A DNA stretch of 64,000 nt, from contig NZ_FLQX01000133.1 of NCBI RefSeq assembly GCF_900089955.1, positions 25,551 to 89,550 of the forward strand, in the 5' to 3' direction. Shown here piece after piece: positions 36,128 to 45,525 of this stretch. The notes beneath the pieces were generated by a model, which worked only from the letters and a program-made list of their open reading frames with translations, made no database searches and was not told the origin of the DNA. Position 1 is the stretch's first letter. Every line of letters begins with the position of its first letter. Source of the stretch: Candidatus Accumulibacter aalborgensis. Lineage in GTDB: Bacteria > Pseudomonadota > Gammaproteobacteria > Burkholderiales > Rhodocyclaceae. The position numbers were made by a program, and so were the translations under genes.

Positions 36128-36907
36128 TCATCTTCGCAGTGCCTTGCGGTAACCCAGGGCCACCGATATCGCGTTGGCCACCGCCTTGATCGGCGCCACC
36201 CAGGCCGGGTTGTGGCGATCGGAGGGTGCCGAGACGGAGACCCCGGCGACCAATTGGCCCTCGTCGTCGCGGATAGGCGCCGCAATGCAGCGCAGGCCGA
36301 TCTCGGCCTCCTCATTATCATCGGCAAATTCGTGCCGGCGAATTTTGTCGAGCTCCTTTTCCAGAGCGTCGAGATGGGTCAGCGAGTGCGGCGTCTTGCC
36401 CGGCAGGCCGGTACGTCGGGCATAAGCGCGCACCTCGGCGGCCCCGTCAGCGGCCAGGAACAGCTTGCCGACGGAGGTCAGATGCAGTGGTGCCCGGCCA
36501 CCGACCAGGTAGACCACACGCACCAGCGAGCGGCCACTCGAAGTGCGCTCGATGTAAATGATCTCGTCATCGCGGCGAATGCCGAGATTGACGGCCTCGC
36601 CGACCGCTTCGTGCAACTGCTGCATGTACGGCCTAGCCACCTGGCGAATGCTGATCCGCGACTTGACGATATTGCCCAATTCGAGCAGGCGGATGCCTAG
36701 CGCGTATGTTCCAGCTTCGTGCCGCTCGACGATCGCGGCGTTGCTCATCGCCGCGAGGATGCGGTGCGCGGTTGACGGGTGCAGTCCGCTGCTCTTGGCG
36801 AGAATCTTGAGACTCACGGGTTCCGGCATGGTGGCCAGTACTTCGAGCAGCGACATCATGCGCTCGATGACCTGTATCGAAGCTTTCTCTGCCTGTTGTT
36901 CGGCCAT
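36128..36907 (-). CDS. IclR-family transcriptional regulator
   Basis: 259 residues. The N-terminal winged helix (IQVIERMMSLLEVLATM, LKILAKSSGLHPSTAHRIL) is followed by the IclR effector domain (GEAVNLGIRRDDEIIYIERT, LHLTSVGKLFLA, GLRCIAAPIRDDEGQLVAGV, VSVSAPSDR). Such regulators sense small aromatic or carboxylic ligands. It diverges from the hydrolase gene at 37058, but no obvious catabolic target is adjacent, so the ligand is unknown. Confidence 0.9.
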   Translation of the reverse strand: MAEQQAEKASIQVIERMMSLLEVLATMPEPVSLKILAKSSGLHPSTAHRILAAMSNAAIVERHEAGTYALGIRLLELGNIVKSRISIRQVARPYMQQLHEAVGEAVNLGIRRDDEIIYIERTSSGRSLVRVVYLVGGRAPLHLTSVGKLFLAADGAAEVRAYARRTGLPGKTPHSLTHLDALEKELDKIRRHEFADDNEEAEIGLRCIAAPIRDDEGQLVAGVSVSAPSDRHNPAWVAPIKAVANAISVALGYRKALRR

Positions 36908-37057
36908 CGACTTCCTGTCGCCTCTTTCGTTTTTCCTGCCGGCGAAATACCATTGGACGCTCCGCCACTCCGCCGCAGCACCTTGTGCGGCGCTTTATCT
37001 TACCATCATCAATGCCGGCTCATCGCGAGGCTATCCGCCGCTACGCAGGAACGACGC

Positions 37058-37735
37058 GTGAACCCTGACAGGCGATCTCTGCCGAGCCACACAGCGGCCA
37101 CCGTCATCCTGGTGCACGGCCTGTGGACGCCGGCCGCTGTGTTTGCCCTGCAAGACCGTTGGCTGCAGCAACATGGCTACCGTCCACTGCGCTTCGGCTA
37201 TCCCAGCGTACGCCTGAAGCTGTCGCAGAACGTGCAGGGGCTGCAGCACTTTGTTGCGACGACGGACGCGACCGAAATCCATCTGGTCGGCCACAGTCTC
37301 GGCGGACTCGTCATTCTGGACATGTTGCGGCAAATGCCGGATCCTCGCCTGCGCCGGGTGGTACTGCTTGGCACACCCTGCCTCGACAGCCACTGCGCGC
37401 GACGACTGGCGGGGCTGGCGGGAATGCCCGCGCTTCTTGGCCGCTCTATCATGGAGTGGTTGTCTCGCGCGTCCGACGCTACAGTTGGGGCCGGATCTGC
37501 CGTAGAAGTGGGTGTACTGGCCGGTACGCGCAGCGTCGGCCTGGGCCGTCTCGTTCCCGGCTTGCCCCAGCCCAACGACGGCGTGGTAGCGCTGGCGGAA
37601 ACGCGACTGGCCGGCGCCGCCGACTCCATCGAGCTGCCCATAGCGCACTCGGAGATGCTCGCCTCGCGGCGCTGTGCCGCGCAGATCGCGTCGTTCTTGC
37701 AGACAGGTCGTTTTCAACATGATCGACAAGACTAG
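37058..37735 (+). CDS. Alpha/beta hydrolase (lipase/esterase-like)
   Basis: 225 residues from a GTG at 37058 with AGGA 6-8 nt upstream. The oxyanion region is VILVHGLWTP and the nucleophile elbow HLVGHSLGGLVIL (Ser near residue 84). Late Asp (QPNDGVVAL) and His (AHSEML) can complete the triad. The closest pattern is the PGAP1/DUF676-like serine esterases; no signal peptide is seen. The substrate is unknown. It overlaps the next gene by 17 bp, so the two form a unit. Confidence 0.75.
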   Translation: MNPDRRSLPSHTAATVILVHGLWTPAAVFALQDRWLQQHGYRPLRFGYPSVRLKLSQNVQGLQHFVATTDATEIHLVGHSLGGLVILDMLRQMPDPRLRRVVLLGTPCLDSHCARRLAGLAGMPALLGRSIMEWLSRASDATVGAGSAVEVGVLAGTRSVGLGRLVPGLPQPNDGVVALAETRLAGAADSIELPIAHSEMLASRRCAAQIASFLQTGRFQHDRQD

Positions 37736-38831
37736 AAATTGCTTCTTGCCGCTCGCGCTGGCCCTCTGGGTCGCCGGCTGCAGCAACTTCGGTTACTACG
37801 CGCAGGCGATCAACGGACACCTCGATGTGATGCGCGCAGCCCTGCCAATCAACGACATCGTTGGCGATCCTGCCAGCGACCCAACACTCAGGAAGAAGCT
37901 TGAGGAGGTGCAGTCCGTACGCGAGTTCGCCAGCCGCGCATTGGGCCTGCCTGACAACAACAGCTATCGTGCCTACGCCGACGTCGGGCGCCCCTACGTG
38001 CTGTGGAATGTCTTCGCGGCGCCTGAATTTTCCCTGCAATCAAAGCGTTGGTGCCTGCTGATGGTGGGCTGCGTGAACTACCGCGGCTACTACGACCGGC
38101 AGGCCGCCGAACGCCTGGCAGCGGAGCTGCGCGAGGACGGTTACGACACTTTTGTCGGCGGTGTGCCCGCCTACTCGACGCTGGGCTACTTCGACGACCC
38201 GGTGCTGAACACCTTCCTGCGCCTGGGTACCCAGGAAGTCGCGCGGACCGTGTTTCATGAACTGGCACACCAGGTCGTTTTTGTGCCGGACGATTCGCCC
38301 TTCAACGAGTCCTTCGCCACAACGGTGGAGAACGAAGGACTGCGGCGCTGGCTGGCGATTCATGCCACTCCAGAGCAACTGAATGCTTTCGAGGCGCAGC
38401 AGGTACGCAGAGTGGCCTTTGCCGGGCTGATGCGCGATTACCGCAAGAAATTTCAGGATCTCTATGAAACGCCTCCTGCCAGCGATCACCGGCACGACGG
38501 CAAGCTCGCGCTGCTCGCCGCGTTGCGGCGCGATTACGCCGATCTGAAGACAAGTTGGGGCGGCTATGCCGGCTACGACCGGTTCTTTGGCGAGGATTTG
38601 AATAACGCCAAGCTGGTATCACTCGCTCTCTACAGTGAGCTGGTGCCGGCCTTCGAGGTTCTGCTGGCGCAGCATAATCACGACTTAGCGCTGTTTTACC
38701 AGAGCGTCGCCAGCCTGGCGACGCTCGGCGCGGAAGCTCGGCGTGACTCGCTGACCCGGCTACTCCTCGCCTCCCGCGACACCAGGCAGGCACGCGCCAG
38801 CGTTAACGTCGATACAACGGAGATCCATTGA
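37719..38831 (+). CDS. Lipoprotein zinc aminopeptidase-like protein (COG4324 type)
   Basis: A 370-residue lipoprotein: the signal sequence ends in LWVAGC with the lipobox Cys near residue 21. A zincin motif HELAH lies in ARTVFHELAHQVVFVPDD near residue 190, followed by ESFATTVENEG, where the Glu can be the third zinc ligand. This matches the predicted aminopeptidase group found in many proteobacteria. It probably faces the periplasm. The start at 37719 overlaps the hydrolase stop by 17 bp; the frame also opens at 37674. Confidence 0.8.
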   Translation: MIDKTRNCFLPLALALWVAGCSNFGYYAQAINGHLDVMRAALPINDIVGDPASDPTLRKKLEEVQSVREFASRALGLPDNNSYRAYADVGRPYVLWNVFAAPEFSLQSKRWCLLMVGCVNYRGYYDRQAAERLAAELREDGYDTFVGGVPAYSTLGYFDDPVLNTFLRLGTQEVARTVFHELAHQVVFVPDDSPFNESFATTVENEGLRRWLAIHATPEQLNAFEAQQVRRVAFAGLMRDYRKKFQDLYETPPASDHRHDGKLALLAALRRDYADLKTSWGGYAGYDRFFGEDLNNAKLVSLALYSELVPAFEVLLAQHNHDLALFYQSVASLATLGAEARRDSLTRLLLASRDTRQARASVNVDTTEIH

Positions 38832-38854
38832 GGCCAGGCACCTTCCTCAAGCTT

Positions 38855-38896
38855 CCCGCTTGGCTGCCGATACAGTCTGTATGGCAGCCAAGCGGG
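38855..38896 (+). promoter_or_regulatory. Strong hairpin just upstream of the HEVTH protein gene
   Basis: A 42-nt inverted repeat: 14-bp perfect outer arms (CCCGCTTGGCTGCC and GGCAGCCAAGCGGG) plus a 6-bp inner stem (ATACAG and CTGTAT) with a single bulged G. A further outer pair, TTCCTC at 38842 and GAGGAA at 38907, could extend it. There is no T-run. It ends 29 bp before the ATG at 38926, close to the ribosome-binding site GAGGTGA, so RNA-level control or a processing site is likely. Confidence 0.65.
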
Positions 38897-38925
38897 CGAC
38901 ATGCACGAGGAAGCGAGGTGATATC

Positions 38926-39630
38926 ATGGCGGGGAAATGGAGCAAGGTGTTCGCCATCGCGGCGTTGGCGTTGCTCTGGGCGGTACCCGTGCAATCGGCT
39001 GGCTATCCGACGGAAGAGCAGTTCCGTCAGGCGTTGAACGACATCGACGGACTGGTTCGCTGGGAGGGAATGTCGTTGGAGGTGCTGGATGCGCAGAAAA
39101 ATGGCCTGACTCGTCCCCTGCTCTCGGCAGGTCTCAACCTCGACACCAATTCCTGCGTTGTGTTCTTCAACACGCAGCCGGAAGACGGCCTGACGCAGTT
39201 TTTCGCCGACATCGCCGAAAGCGACATGCCGCTGCTACTGCGTGCGATGTGTGTGCACGAGGTTACGCATTGCATCGAGCAGCGCGAAGCCTATGTGCGC
39301 GAGGATTTCGACAAGGTTCTGCCGCCGGTGTACCAGCAAGACAACATGACTATCCAGGGCTATTCCTCGGTGGTCAAGAGCGGCGTCGTGGAAACCTGGG
39401 GCGAAGCCTTGGCGGATATCAGCTCGCTTCTCTACTTGAAGCAGACCGTTCCCGACCAATGGCTTGACCTGGCCCATCGCATCAGCGCCATGCGCCACCA
39501 GCTCGCCGACAAGTGGCCGCAGCATGACACCTCGGTATGGCTCGAGCGGCTGATCGACGCCAATCCCGCTAGCGGCGAAGCCGGCAGCCTGTTCGAAGCA
39601 GCCTTTCGTTACCGCAGGCAATTCCGGTGA
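38926..39630 (+). CDS. Exported HExxH-motif protein of unknown function
   Basis: 234 residues with a signal peptide (FAIAALALLWAVPVQSA, cleavage near residue 25). A zincin-like motif HEVTH lies in AMCVHEVTHCIEQREAYV near residue 126, and GEALADISSL further on could supply the third ligand. I do not recognise a named family. It may be a periplasmic metalloprotease. The ATG at 38926 has GAGGTGA directly upstream; the frame from 38860 runs through the hairpin and is unlikely. The stop overlaps the next gene start (GTGA). Confidence 0.72.
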   Translation: MAGKWSKVFAIAALALLWAVPVQSAGYPTEEQFRQALNDIDGLVRWEGMSLEVLDAQKNGLTRPLLSAGLNLDTNSCVVFFNTQPEDGLTQFFADIAESDMPLLLRAMCVHEVTHCIEQREAYVREDFDKVLPPVYQQDNMTIQGYSSVVKSGVVETWGEALADISSLLYLKQTVPDQWLDLAHRISAMRHQLADKWPQHDTSVWLERLIDANPASGEAGSLFEAAFRYRRQFR

Positions 39631-40304
39631 ATCCTGCGCCTTCCCGGATCAGCACACTGCGGCACCAGGTACGCGCGCGACCGCGGCTCCTTGCTGCCTG
39701 TGCCGTGGCCGTGCTCACTTTCTTCGCGCTGCCGGCGGAGTTCACCTCCTCGACCCGAGCCCTGGTCACCTGGGACGTCGGTGCGCTTCTATATCTGATA
39801 CTCGCTTGGGTGATTATGGCCCGCGCGTCCCTGGACCACATGACGCGGCGTGCGCGCATGCAGGATGACGGTGCTGCGGTCGTTCTCTTCCTGACTGTGG
39901 CCGCTGCGGTGGCCAGTATTGCTGCCATCGTCCTTGAACTTTCCGGGCTGAAAACTCTCACGCCAAGTCGGCAAAGCCTGCGCCTGGCTTTGGTCGCGGT
40001 GACCTTCGTGGCATCCTGGATGCTTGTGCATACCTCGTTTGCCCTCCACTACGCGCACGCCTATTACATTTCCCTCGCCAAACACGGCAATAGCCCCCTC
40101 AAGTTTCCCGGTAAGGACGCCCCAGTCTATATGGACTTCCTTTACTTTGCCATGGTCGTCGGCATGACTTCCCAAACCGCAGATATCGCCATCGCCAGCT
40201 CGCGGATGCGCCGCCTGGCGATGGCGCAGGGGATAATCGCCTTCGCCTTCAACACCACTCTGCTGGCTCTGACGGTCAACATTGCTGCCAGCCTGCTCGG
40301 CTGA
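39627..40304 (+). CDS. DUF1345 membrane protein
   Basis: 225 residues starting with GTG at 39627, overlapping the previous stop by 4 bp. About five or six transmembrane segments (27-45, 50-70, 90-110, 125-145, 170-190, 200-222). The stretches FALHYAHAYYISLAKHGNSP, LKFPGKDAPVYMDFLYFAMV and GMTSQTADIAIAS are typical of DUF1345. The function is unknown. Confidence 0.87.
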   Translation: MNPAPSRISTLRHQVRARPRLLAACAVAVLTFFALPAEFTSSTRALVTWDVGALLYLILAWVIMARASLDHMTRRARMQDDGAAVVLFLTVAAAVASIAAIVLELSGLKTLTPSRQSLRLALVAVTFVASWMLVHTSFALHYAHAYYISLAKHGNSPLKFPGKDAPVYMDFLYFAMVVGMTSQTADIAIASSRMRRLAMAQGIIAFAFNTTLLALTVNIAASLLG

Positions 40305-40390
40305 ATGCGTGTGGCGAAGGAGGGTTTGCGAGGCAAGCTTGGCGTGGACCCCGCAAGGTCTTCGGTCCGGCCTCGAACAGGGACCGTCGA

Positions 40391-40936
40391 TCACGCAAAC
40401 AACTCGGCTTGCTTCAAGGTAAGGGCTGCCTCGTCCTTGGCAGCAAGCTTCGGCTCACCGTCTATCGGCCACTCGATTCCCACAGCAGGGTCGCACCACA
40501 GCAAGCTGCGCTCGTAATCGGGAGCGTAATAGTCGGTGGTCTTGTAAAGGAATTCCGCTGTTTCGCTGAGCACCACAAAGCCATGGGCAAAGCCTTCCGG
40601 CACCCAGAGTTGCTTCCTGTTTTCTGAGCTCAGATGAACACCCACCCATTGAGCAAAGGTTTTTGAGCTTTTTCGCAGGTCGACCGCCACATCGAAGACC
40701 TCTCCCTGGAGCACACGCACCAGCTTGCCCTGCGGGTTCTGAATCTGGTAGTGCAAGCCTCGGAGGACATTCCTGGTAGATTTTGAGTGGTTGTCCTGCA
40801 CGAAAACCCGCTTGAGGCCGGTGGCTTGTTCAAAGGAACGGGCGTTGAAGCTTTCGAAAAAGAAGCCTCGATCATCGCCGAATACCCTGGGCTCGAGGAC
40901 CATGACGTCAGGAATCGCGGTTGGCGTCGCAGCCAT
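40391..40936 (-). CDS. rfbC: dTDP-4-dehydrorhamnose 3,5-epimerase
   Basis: 181 residues, a usual length for RmlC. It epimerises dTDP-4-keto-6-deoxyglucose. Motifs: RVFGDDRGFFFESFN, the catalytic His in VLRGLHYQIQNPQGKLVRVL, AVDLRKSS, and WVPEGFAHGFVVLSETAEF with the active-site Asp/Tyr region. I chose the ATG at 40936, which overlaps the rfbA stop by 1 nt; upstream residues to 41035 have no family match. It is the last gene of the rfbBDAC operon. Confidence 0.95.
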   Translation of the reverse strand: MAATPTAIPDVMVLEPRVFGDDRGFFFESFNARSFEQATGLKRVFVQDNHSKSTRNVLRGLHYQIQNPQGKLVRVLQGEVFDVAVDLRKSSKTFAQWVGVHLSSENRKQLWVPEGFAHGFVVLSETAEFLYKTTDYYAPDYERSLLWCDPAVGIEWPIDGEPKLAAKDEAALTLKQAELFA

Positions 40937-41814
40937 CAAAATGTCCTCTCCCGCAGAAGACTCAACAGATATTGTCCGTAACCATTCTTGGCCAGCGCCT
41001 GCGCCATTTTTTCCAGTTGGGCGGAATCGATCCATTTCTGGCGCCAGGCGATTTCTTCCGGTGAGGCGACCTTGAGACCCTGGCGACGTTCGATGGTCTG
41101 GATGAATTGGCTGGCTTCGAGCATCGATTCGTGCGTACCGGTATCCAGCCAGGCATAGCCGCGGCCCATGATTTCGACGCTTAGTTGGTTCTTTTCAAGA
41201 TATATCCGGTTGACTTCGGTGATTTCGAGTTCGCCGCGCGCCGACGGCTTGATGCTCCTGGCAATGTCGACCACATGGTTGTCGTAGAAATACAGACCGG
41301 TCACCGCATAGTTTGATTTGGCTTCTTGCGGCTTTTCTTCGAGACTCGTGGCGCGTCCCGTTTCGTCGAAAGCAACCACGCCGTAGCGCTCAGGGTCCTG
41401 CACGTGGTAGGCAAAGACGGTGGCGCCAGTCTGCTGGGCGCTCGCTTTGGCCAGCACCCTGTTGAGCTCGTGACCGTAGAAGATGTTGTCGCCCAGGACC
41501 AGCGCAGAATCATCGTTACCGATAAATCCTTCGCCGATGATGAAGGCTTGCGCCAGGCCATCCGGGCTGGGCTGCACCGCGTAGTCGAGGCTGATGCCCC
41601 ACTGACTGCCGTCGCCGAGCAATTGCTCGAAGCGCGGTGTGTCCTGTGGCGTTGAAATGATGAGGATGTCCCGCATACCGGCCAGCATGAGCGTGGTGAG
41701 CGGGTAGTAGATCATCGGCTTATCGAAAATCGGCAAGAGCTGTTTCGAGATCACCAGAGTAGCCGGATACAGGCGGGTGCCTGAACCGCCAGCGAGGATG
41801 ATGCCTTTGCGCAT
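40936..41814 (-). CDS. rfbA: Glucose-1-phosphate thymidylyltransferase
   Basis: 292 residues. It makes dTDP-glucose from glucose 1-phosphate and dTTP. Motifs: [17 protein letters not shown] at the N-terminus, [23 protein letters not shown] and [20 protein letters not shown]. It is the third gene of the rhamnose operon, 14 bp after rfbD and coupled to rfbC. Confidence 0.96.
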   Translation of the reverse strand: MRKGIILAGGSGTRLYPATLVISKQLLPIFDKPMIYYPLTTLMLAGMRDILIISTPQDTPRFEQLLGDGSQWGISLDYAVQPSPDGLAQAFIIGEGFIGNDDSALVLGDNIFYGHELNRVLAKASAQQTGATVFAYHVQDPERYGVVAFDETGRATSLEEKPQEAKSNYAVTGLYFYDNHVVDIARSIKPSARGELEITEVNRIYLEKNQLSVEIMGRGYAWLDTGTHESMLEASQFIQTIERRQGLKVASPEEIAWRQKWIDSAQLEKMAQALAKNGYGQYLLSLLRERTF

Positions 41815-41828
41815 GATGAGTTGCTCGC

Positions 41829-42722
41829 TTAGAGAATCTGTTGCAGGACATGGTCCAGCCCGTGTCGCCAGTCGGGCAGGTGCAGGCCGAAAGTCGTCTT
41901 CAGGCAGCTCGTATCGAGGCGCGAGTTTTCCGGACGCGGGGCAGGCAGCGGGTAAGCCGAGGTGGCAATCGGCAGGATGTTTTCAGGCGCAAGTTTGAGT
42001 GACCGGCCAGCGGCATTGGCGGCACGAACGACGGTGCGGGCGTATTCATGCCAGCTTGTCTCACCTCCGGCAACCAGGTGGTAGAGGCCGAAGGGAAAAC
42101 CACGGTCACGGTCACGGTCACGCCCGTACCTGCCGAGGATCTGCGCCGTCACATCGGCGAGCAACGCGGCCGACGTGGGGGCGCCGAACTGGTCGGCAAC
42201 AACATTGATCGCGTCACGTTCGGCGGCAAGGCGCAGCATCGTTCTGGCAAAATTTGCACCGTGTGCACCAAACACCCAACTGGTACGGAATATGAGGTGC
42301 TTGGCGCCGCTGTCTTGAAGGGCCTGCTCGCCGGCGAGTTTGGTTCTGCCATAGACGCTTTGCGGGTTGGGCCGGTCGTCCTCCGTATAAGCGCCTTGCC
42401 GGGTACCATCAAACACATAGTCTGTCGAGTAGTGGACCACCAAAGCGCCGACTTTCGCCGCTTCCTCGCCAAAAACACCAGGGGCCCGGCCGTTGATGGC
42501 GAGCGCCTGTTCCGGCTCGGCTTCGGCCCGGTCGACGGCCGTGTAGGCAGCGGGGTTGACGACGATGTCCGGTCGGGCTGCCGCCAGCAGGCGGCGAATT
42601 GCGGCAGGGTCAGCGAGATCGCATTCCGACTGGTCGACCGCGATAATCTCTCCCAGGGGAGCCAGGGCCCGCTGGAGTTCGAAGCCGACCTGGCCATGCA
42701 TTCCGGTGAGCAGGATTTTCAT
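41829..42722 (-). CDS. rfbD: dTDP-4-dehydrorhamnose reductase
   Basis: 297 residues of the extended short-chain dehydrogenase family. Motifs: nucleotide-binding [41 protein letters not shown] and [13 protein letters not shown] (YxxxK). It makes the final reduction to dTDP-L-rhamnose. The ATG at 42722 lies 2 bp after the rfbB stop; the frame is open to 42752 without added similarity. Confidence 0.95.
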   Translation of the reverse strand: MKILLTGMHGQVGFELQRALAPLGEIIAVDQSECDLADPAAIRRLLAAARPDIVVNPAAYTAVDRAEAEPEQALAINGRAPGVFGEEAAKVGALVVHYSTDYVFDGTRQGAYTEDDRPNPQSVYGRTKLAGEQALQDSGAKHLIFRTSWVFGAHGANFARTMLRLAAERDAINVVADQFGAPTSAALLADVTAQILGRYGRDRDRDRGFPFGLYHLVAGGETSWHEYARTVVRAANAAGRSLKLAPENILPIATSAYPLPAPRPENSRLDTSCLKTTFGLHLPDWRHGLDHVLQQIL

Positions 42723-42724
42723 CG

Positions 42725-43786
42725 TCAGGTTCCGTACTGTTGGCCAACCCACTTCTTGTAGGCACCGCTGGTGACGTTATGCACCCACGACTGGTTGTCG
42801 AGATACCACTGCACGGTCTTGCGGATACCGCTCTCGAAGGTCTCGGCGGGTTTCCAGCCGAGTTCGCGTTCGATCTTGCCGGCGTCGATGGCGTAACGCC
42901 GGTCGTGACCGGGACGGTCCGCGACGTAGGTGATTTGCGCCAGGTACGGCTGGCCGTCGATTCTCGGTTTCAGTTCGTCGAGGATGGCGCACAGCGTGTG
43001 GACGACTTCGAGGTTGGGCTTTTCGTTCCAGCCGCCAATGTTGTAGGTCTCGCCCACACGGCCCGCCTCCAGCACGCAGCGGATGGCGGAACAATGGTCC
43101 GTGACGTAGAGCCAGTCCCGGACCTGCTGGCCATCGCCGTAGATCGGCAGCGGCTTGCCGGCGAGCGCGTTGTGGATGACCAGCGGGATGAGCTTTTCCG
43201 GGAAGTGGTAGGGCCCGTAGTTGTTGGAGCAGTTGGTGGTCAGTGCCGGCAGGCCGTAAGTGTGGTGGTAGGCGCGCACCAGGTGGTCGCTGGCAGCCTT
43301 GCTGGCAGAGTACGGGCTGTTGGGTTCATAGCGCGTCGTCTCGGTGAAGGCCGCTTCACCCTGGGCCAGCGAGCCGTAGACTTCGTCGGTAGACACGTGC
43401 AGGAAGCGGAACGAGTTCTTCGCTTCGCCGACCAGGTGGCTCCAGTAAGCACGCACGGCTTCCAACAGGCGGAAGGTGCCGACGATGTTGGTCTGGATGA
43501 ACGCTTCCGGGCCATGGATACTGCGGTCGACGTGGGATTCGGCGGCAAAATTGACCACGGCTCGGGGTTGGTGGTCGGCAAGGAGTCTGGAGAGCAGGTC
43601 AAAGTCACCAATGTCGCCCTTGACAAAGCAGTGACGGGCGTCATTCTGGAGCGAGGCGAGGTTGTCGAGGTTGCCGGCATACGTGAGTGCATCGAGATTG
43701 ATGACCCGTTCGTCGGATTGAGCCAGCCAATCGAGAAGGAAGTTGCTGCCGATGAAGCCGGCAGCGCCAGTAACAAGCAGGGCCAT
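42725..43786 (-). CDS. rfbB: dTDP-glucose 4,6-dehydratase
   Basis: 353 residues. Motifs: [45 protein letters not shown] and [15 protein letters not shown] (YxxxK). It oxidises and dehydrates dTDP-glucose. It is the first gene of rfbBDAC, giving L-rhamnose donor for O-antigen or exopolysaccharide. Confidence 0.97.
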   Translation of the reverse strand: MALLVTGAAGFIGSNFLLDWLAQSDERVINLDALTYAGNLDNLASLQNDARHCFVKGDIGDFDLLSRLLADHQPRAVVNFAAESHVDRSIHGPEAFIQTNIVGTFRLLEAVRAYWSHLVGEAKNSFRFLHVSTDEVYGSLAQGEAAFTETTRYEPNSPYSASKAASDHLVRAYHHTYGLPALTTNCSNNYGPYHFPEKLIPLVIHNALAGKPLPIYGDGQQVRDWLYVTDHCSAIRCVLEAGRVGETYNIGGWNEKPNLEVVHTLCAILDELKPRIDGQPYLAQITYVADRPGHDRRYAIDAGKIERELGWKPAETFESGIRKTVQWYLDNQSWVHNVTSGAYKKWVGQQYGT

Positions 43787-44070
43787 ATTTACTCCACTCT
43801 GACAGATCTCGCGAGCTTACCTCAATTGTCGACATTCGTGGGTCTGGCGGACACTGCGAAGGCCATCACCGCACATTGTGTCCAGAGAACGCTGGCTTGA
43901 CGGCGTATGGGCTGATGCCACCACTGACGGGGTCGCACGTAGTCTCGCGACGATCGAAATTTACCGCGCAATGCACGTATAACTCTGGCGGACTGGCACA
44001 ATGGCGAGGGGCGTCCGGAAGCAGTCTCAAGTGGGCACGCGAGCCGGGTTGACGCTCAAGCGCGAGGAAC
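43787..44070. other. Divergent promoter region between rfbB and the PP2C gene
   Basis: 284 bases with no supported gene. It should carry the promoter for rfbBDAC on the minus strand and for the phosphatase on the plus strand; I could not name clear boxes or repeats. Confidence 0.5.
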
Positions 44071-44967
44071 ATGACGATGGGCAAGTGGAGTTCACGGTTG
44101 GCGGGAGCGATTACGGGTTTCCGGCCTGGTCCCTTCGGTCGTAAGGCTTCGTCTGGGCGATCGATGAGTGCGCAGCCCCTGGGCTACGCACTTGACGCCT
44201 TCACGGCGAGTGACATCGGTTGCGTGCGCAGTTCGAACCAGGACTCGCTGGCCTTCGTTTCGCCGAAAGCGCCCGAGGTCCGCCGGCGCCTCGGAGTGTT
44301 GGCGGTGGTGGCGGACGGCATGGGTGGGCACAACGGGGGTGAAGTAGCGAGCGCGATGGCCGTGGACACGATCTGTCGCCACTATTTTGCCACGCCGGGC
44401 GATGACCCTGGGCAGGGTCTGGCTCTGGCCCTGCGCGCGGCAAATAGCGCGATATTTCAGGCCGCCGAGGCGGACAGTGAGCTTGATGGAATGGGAACGA
44501 CGGTGACCGCCATGGTTCTGGTGGGCGAGGGCGTTCTGTTCGCGCATGTCGGCGACAGCCGTTTATATCGTTGCTTTGCCGGCCAGAGCACGCAACTGAC
44601 TGAGGATGACAGCTTGGTCGCCGACATGGTGAGAAAACGGCTGATTGCCAGTGAACAGGCGCGCCACCACCCGGCCCGCAACGTCCTCCTGCGCTCTCTC
44701 GGCACACAAGCAAAACTGTCGATCGTGACCCAGCGTTGCGACCCGCTGCGGATCGGCGACCGCTTCGTGCTCTGTTCCGACGGTCTGTGGGACACTGTCG
44801 AACCCCAGGAGATTGCCGGAATAGCGGCATCCCTGGACGCCGAGCGTGCGTGTCGCCAGATGATCGAGCTGGCACGCGACCGTGGTGGCAGCGACAACAT
44901 CTCCGTGATCGTCATTGCCATCCATGCTGCTGAAGGAGCGGCTGAGCCGCTTCCCCATGGCCTCTGA
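44071..44967 (+). CDS. PP2C-family serine/threonine protein phosphatase
   Basis: 298 residues. The metal-binding motifs are all present: SSNQDSLAF (near residue 55), VVADGMGGHNGGEVAS, GTTVTAMVL, FAHVGDSRLYR, LCSDGLWDTV and GGSDNISVIVI. It is a Stp1/PppA-type enzyme that removes phosphate from Ser/Thr residues. A basic N-terminal extension of some 35 residues precedes the domain, and an internal ATG (MSAQPLGYAL, at 44164) is an alternative start. No Ser/Thr kinase or FHA gene is adjacent. Confidence 0.92.
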   Translation: MTMGKWSSRLAGAITGFRPGPFGRKASSGRSMSAQPLGYALDAFTASDIGCVRSSNQDSLAFVSPKAPEVRRRLGVLAVVADGMGGHNGGEVASAMAVDTICRHYFATPGDDPGQGLALALRAANSAIFQAAEADSELDGMGTTVTAMVLVGEGVLFAHVGDSRLYRCFAGQSTQLTEDDSLVADMVRKRLIASEQARHHPARNVLLRSLGTQAKLSIVTQRCDPLRIGDRFVLCSDGLWDTVEPQEIAGIAASLDAERACRQMIELARDRGGSDNISVIVIAIHAAEGAAEPLPHGL

Positions 44968-45058
44968 GACCTGACTGGCGGTCCTCTTGCGCCACCCACC
45001 TGCCATCCCCGACGGTCAGTCTCGTCGACAGTGATCGAGGGCCCGAGGGATCAAGGCA

Positions 45059-45415
45059 TCAGGCGGGTGCACCACGTTCAATGACAACACCCACGCGTTG
45101 CACGCCGCGCATCATGCCGAGCTTGGCGATCGAGACGCGCACCCAGGTGGCACCAAAGTCCTCAAGCAGCAAGGTCGCCACGTATTCGGCGAGCCTTTCG
45201 AGGAGATTGAAGTGCCGGGCGCCAAGCTCGGCGCGCAGGCGGTCGACGACGACCGAGTAATCGATAGTGTCGCGGATGTCGTCGCTCGCTCCGGCGCTGG
45301 CGGTTGAGGTGCCGATTTGCAGCGAAATTTCGACCGTCTGCGGCATCGCCTTTTCGCGCGGGTAGATGCCGATCAGCGTCGATGCGCGAAGGTCTTCGAT
45401 GAAGATGATGTCCAT
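45059..45415 (-). CDS. folB: Dihydroneopterin aldolase FolB
   Basis: 118 residues from MDIIFIEDLRASTLIGIYPR, the normal FolB start; the frame also opens 15 bp upstream. VSLQIGTS-like core strands, DTIDYSVVVDRLR, NLLERLAEYVATLLL and VSIAKLGMMRGVQRVGVVIER complete the fold. It forms 6-hydroxymethyl-dihydropterin in folate synthesis. It diverges from plsY. Confidence 0.92.
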   Translation of the reverse strand: MDIIFIEDLRASTLIGIYPREKAMPQTVEISLQIGTSTASAGASDDIRDTIDYSVVVDRLRAELGARHFNLLERLAEYVATLLLEDFGATWVRVSIAKLGMMRGVQRVGVVIERGAPA

Positions 45416-45525
45416 ACGGCTGTGTGCCATGTCGGTGTAAAATGGGCTGCCGGGCGCGAGGCTCCTGGCGACGACAGTTTGCGCATTCTAACCCAGAGCA
45501 CCACCGACTATCCCAACCACACCCG

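Noticed and set aside
42740..43900. Plus-strand open frame of 386 codons
   Set aside because: Antisense to rfbB; no family resemblance.
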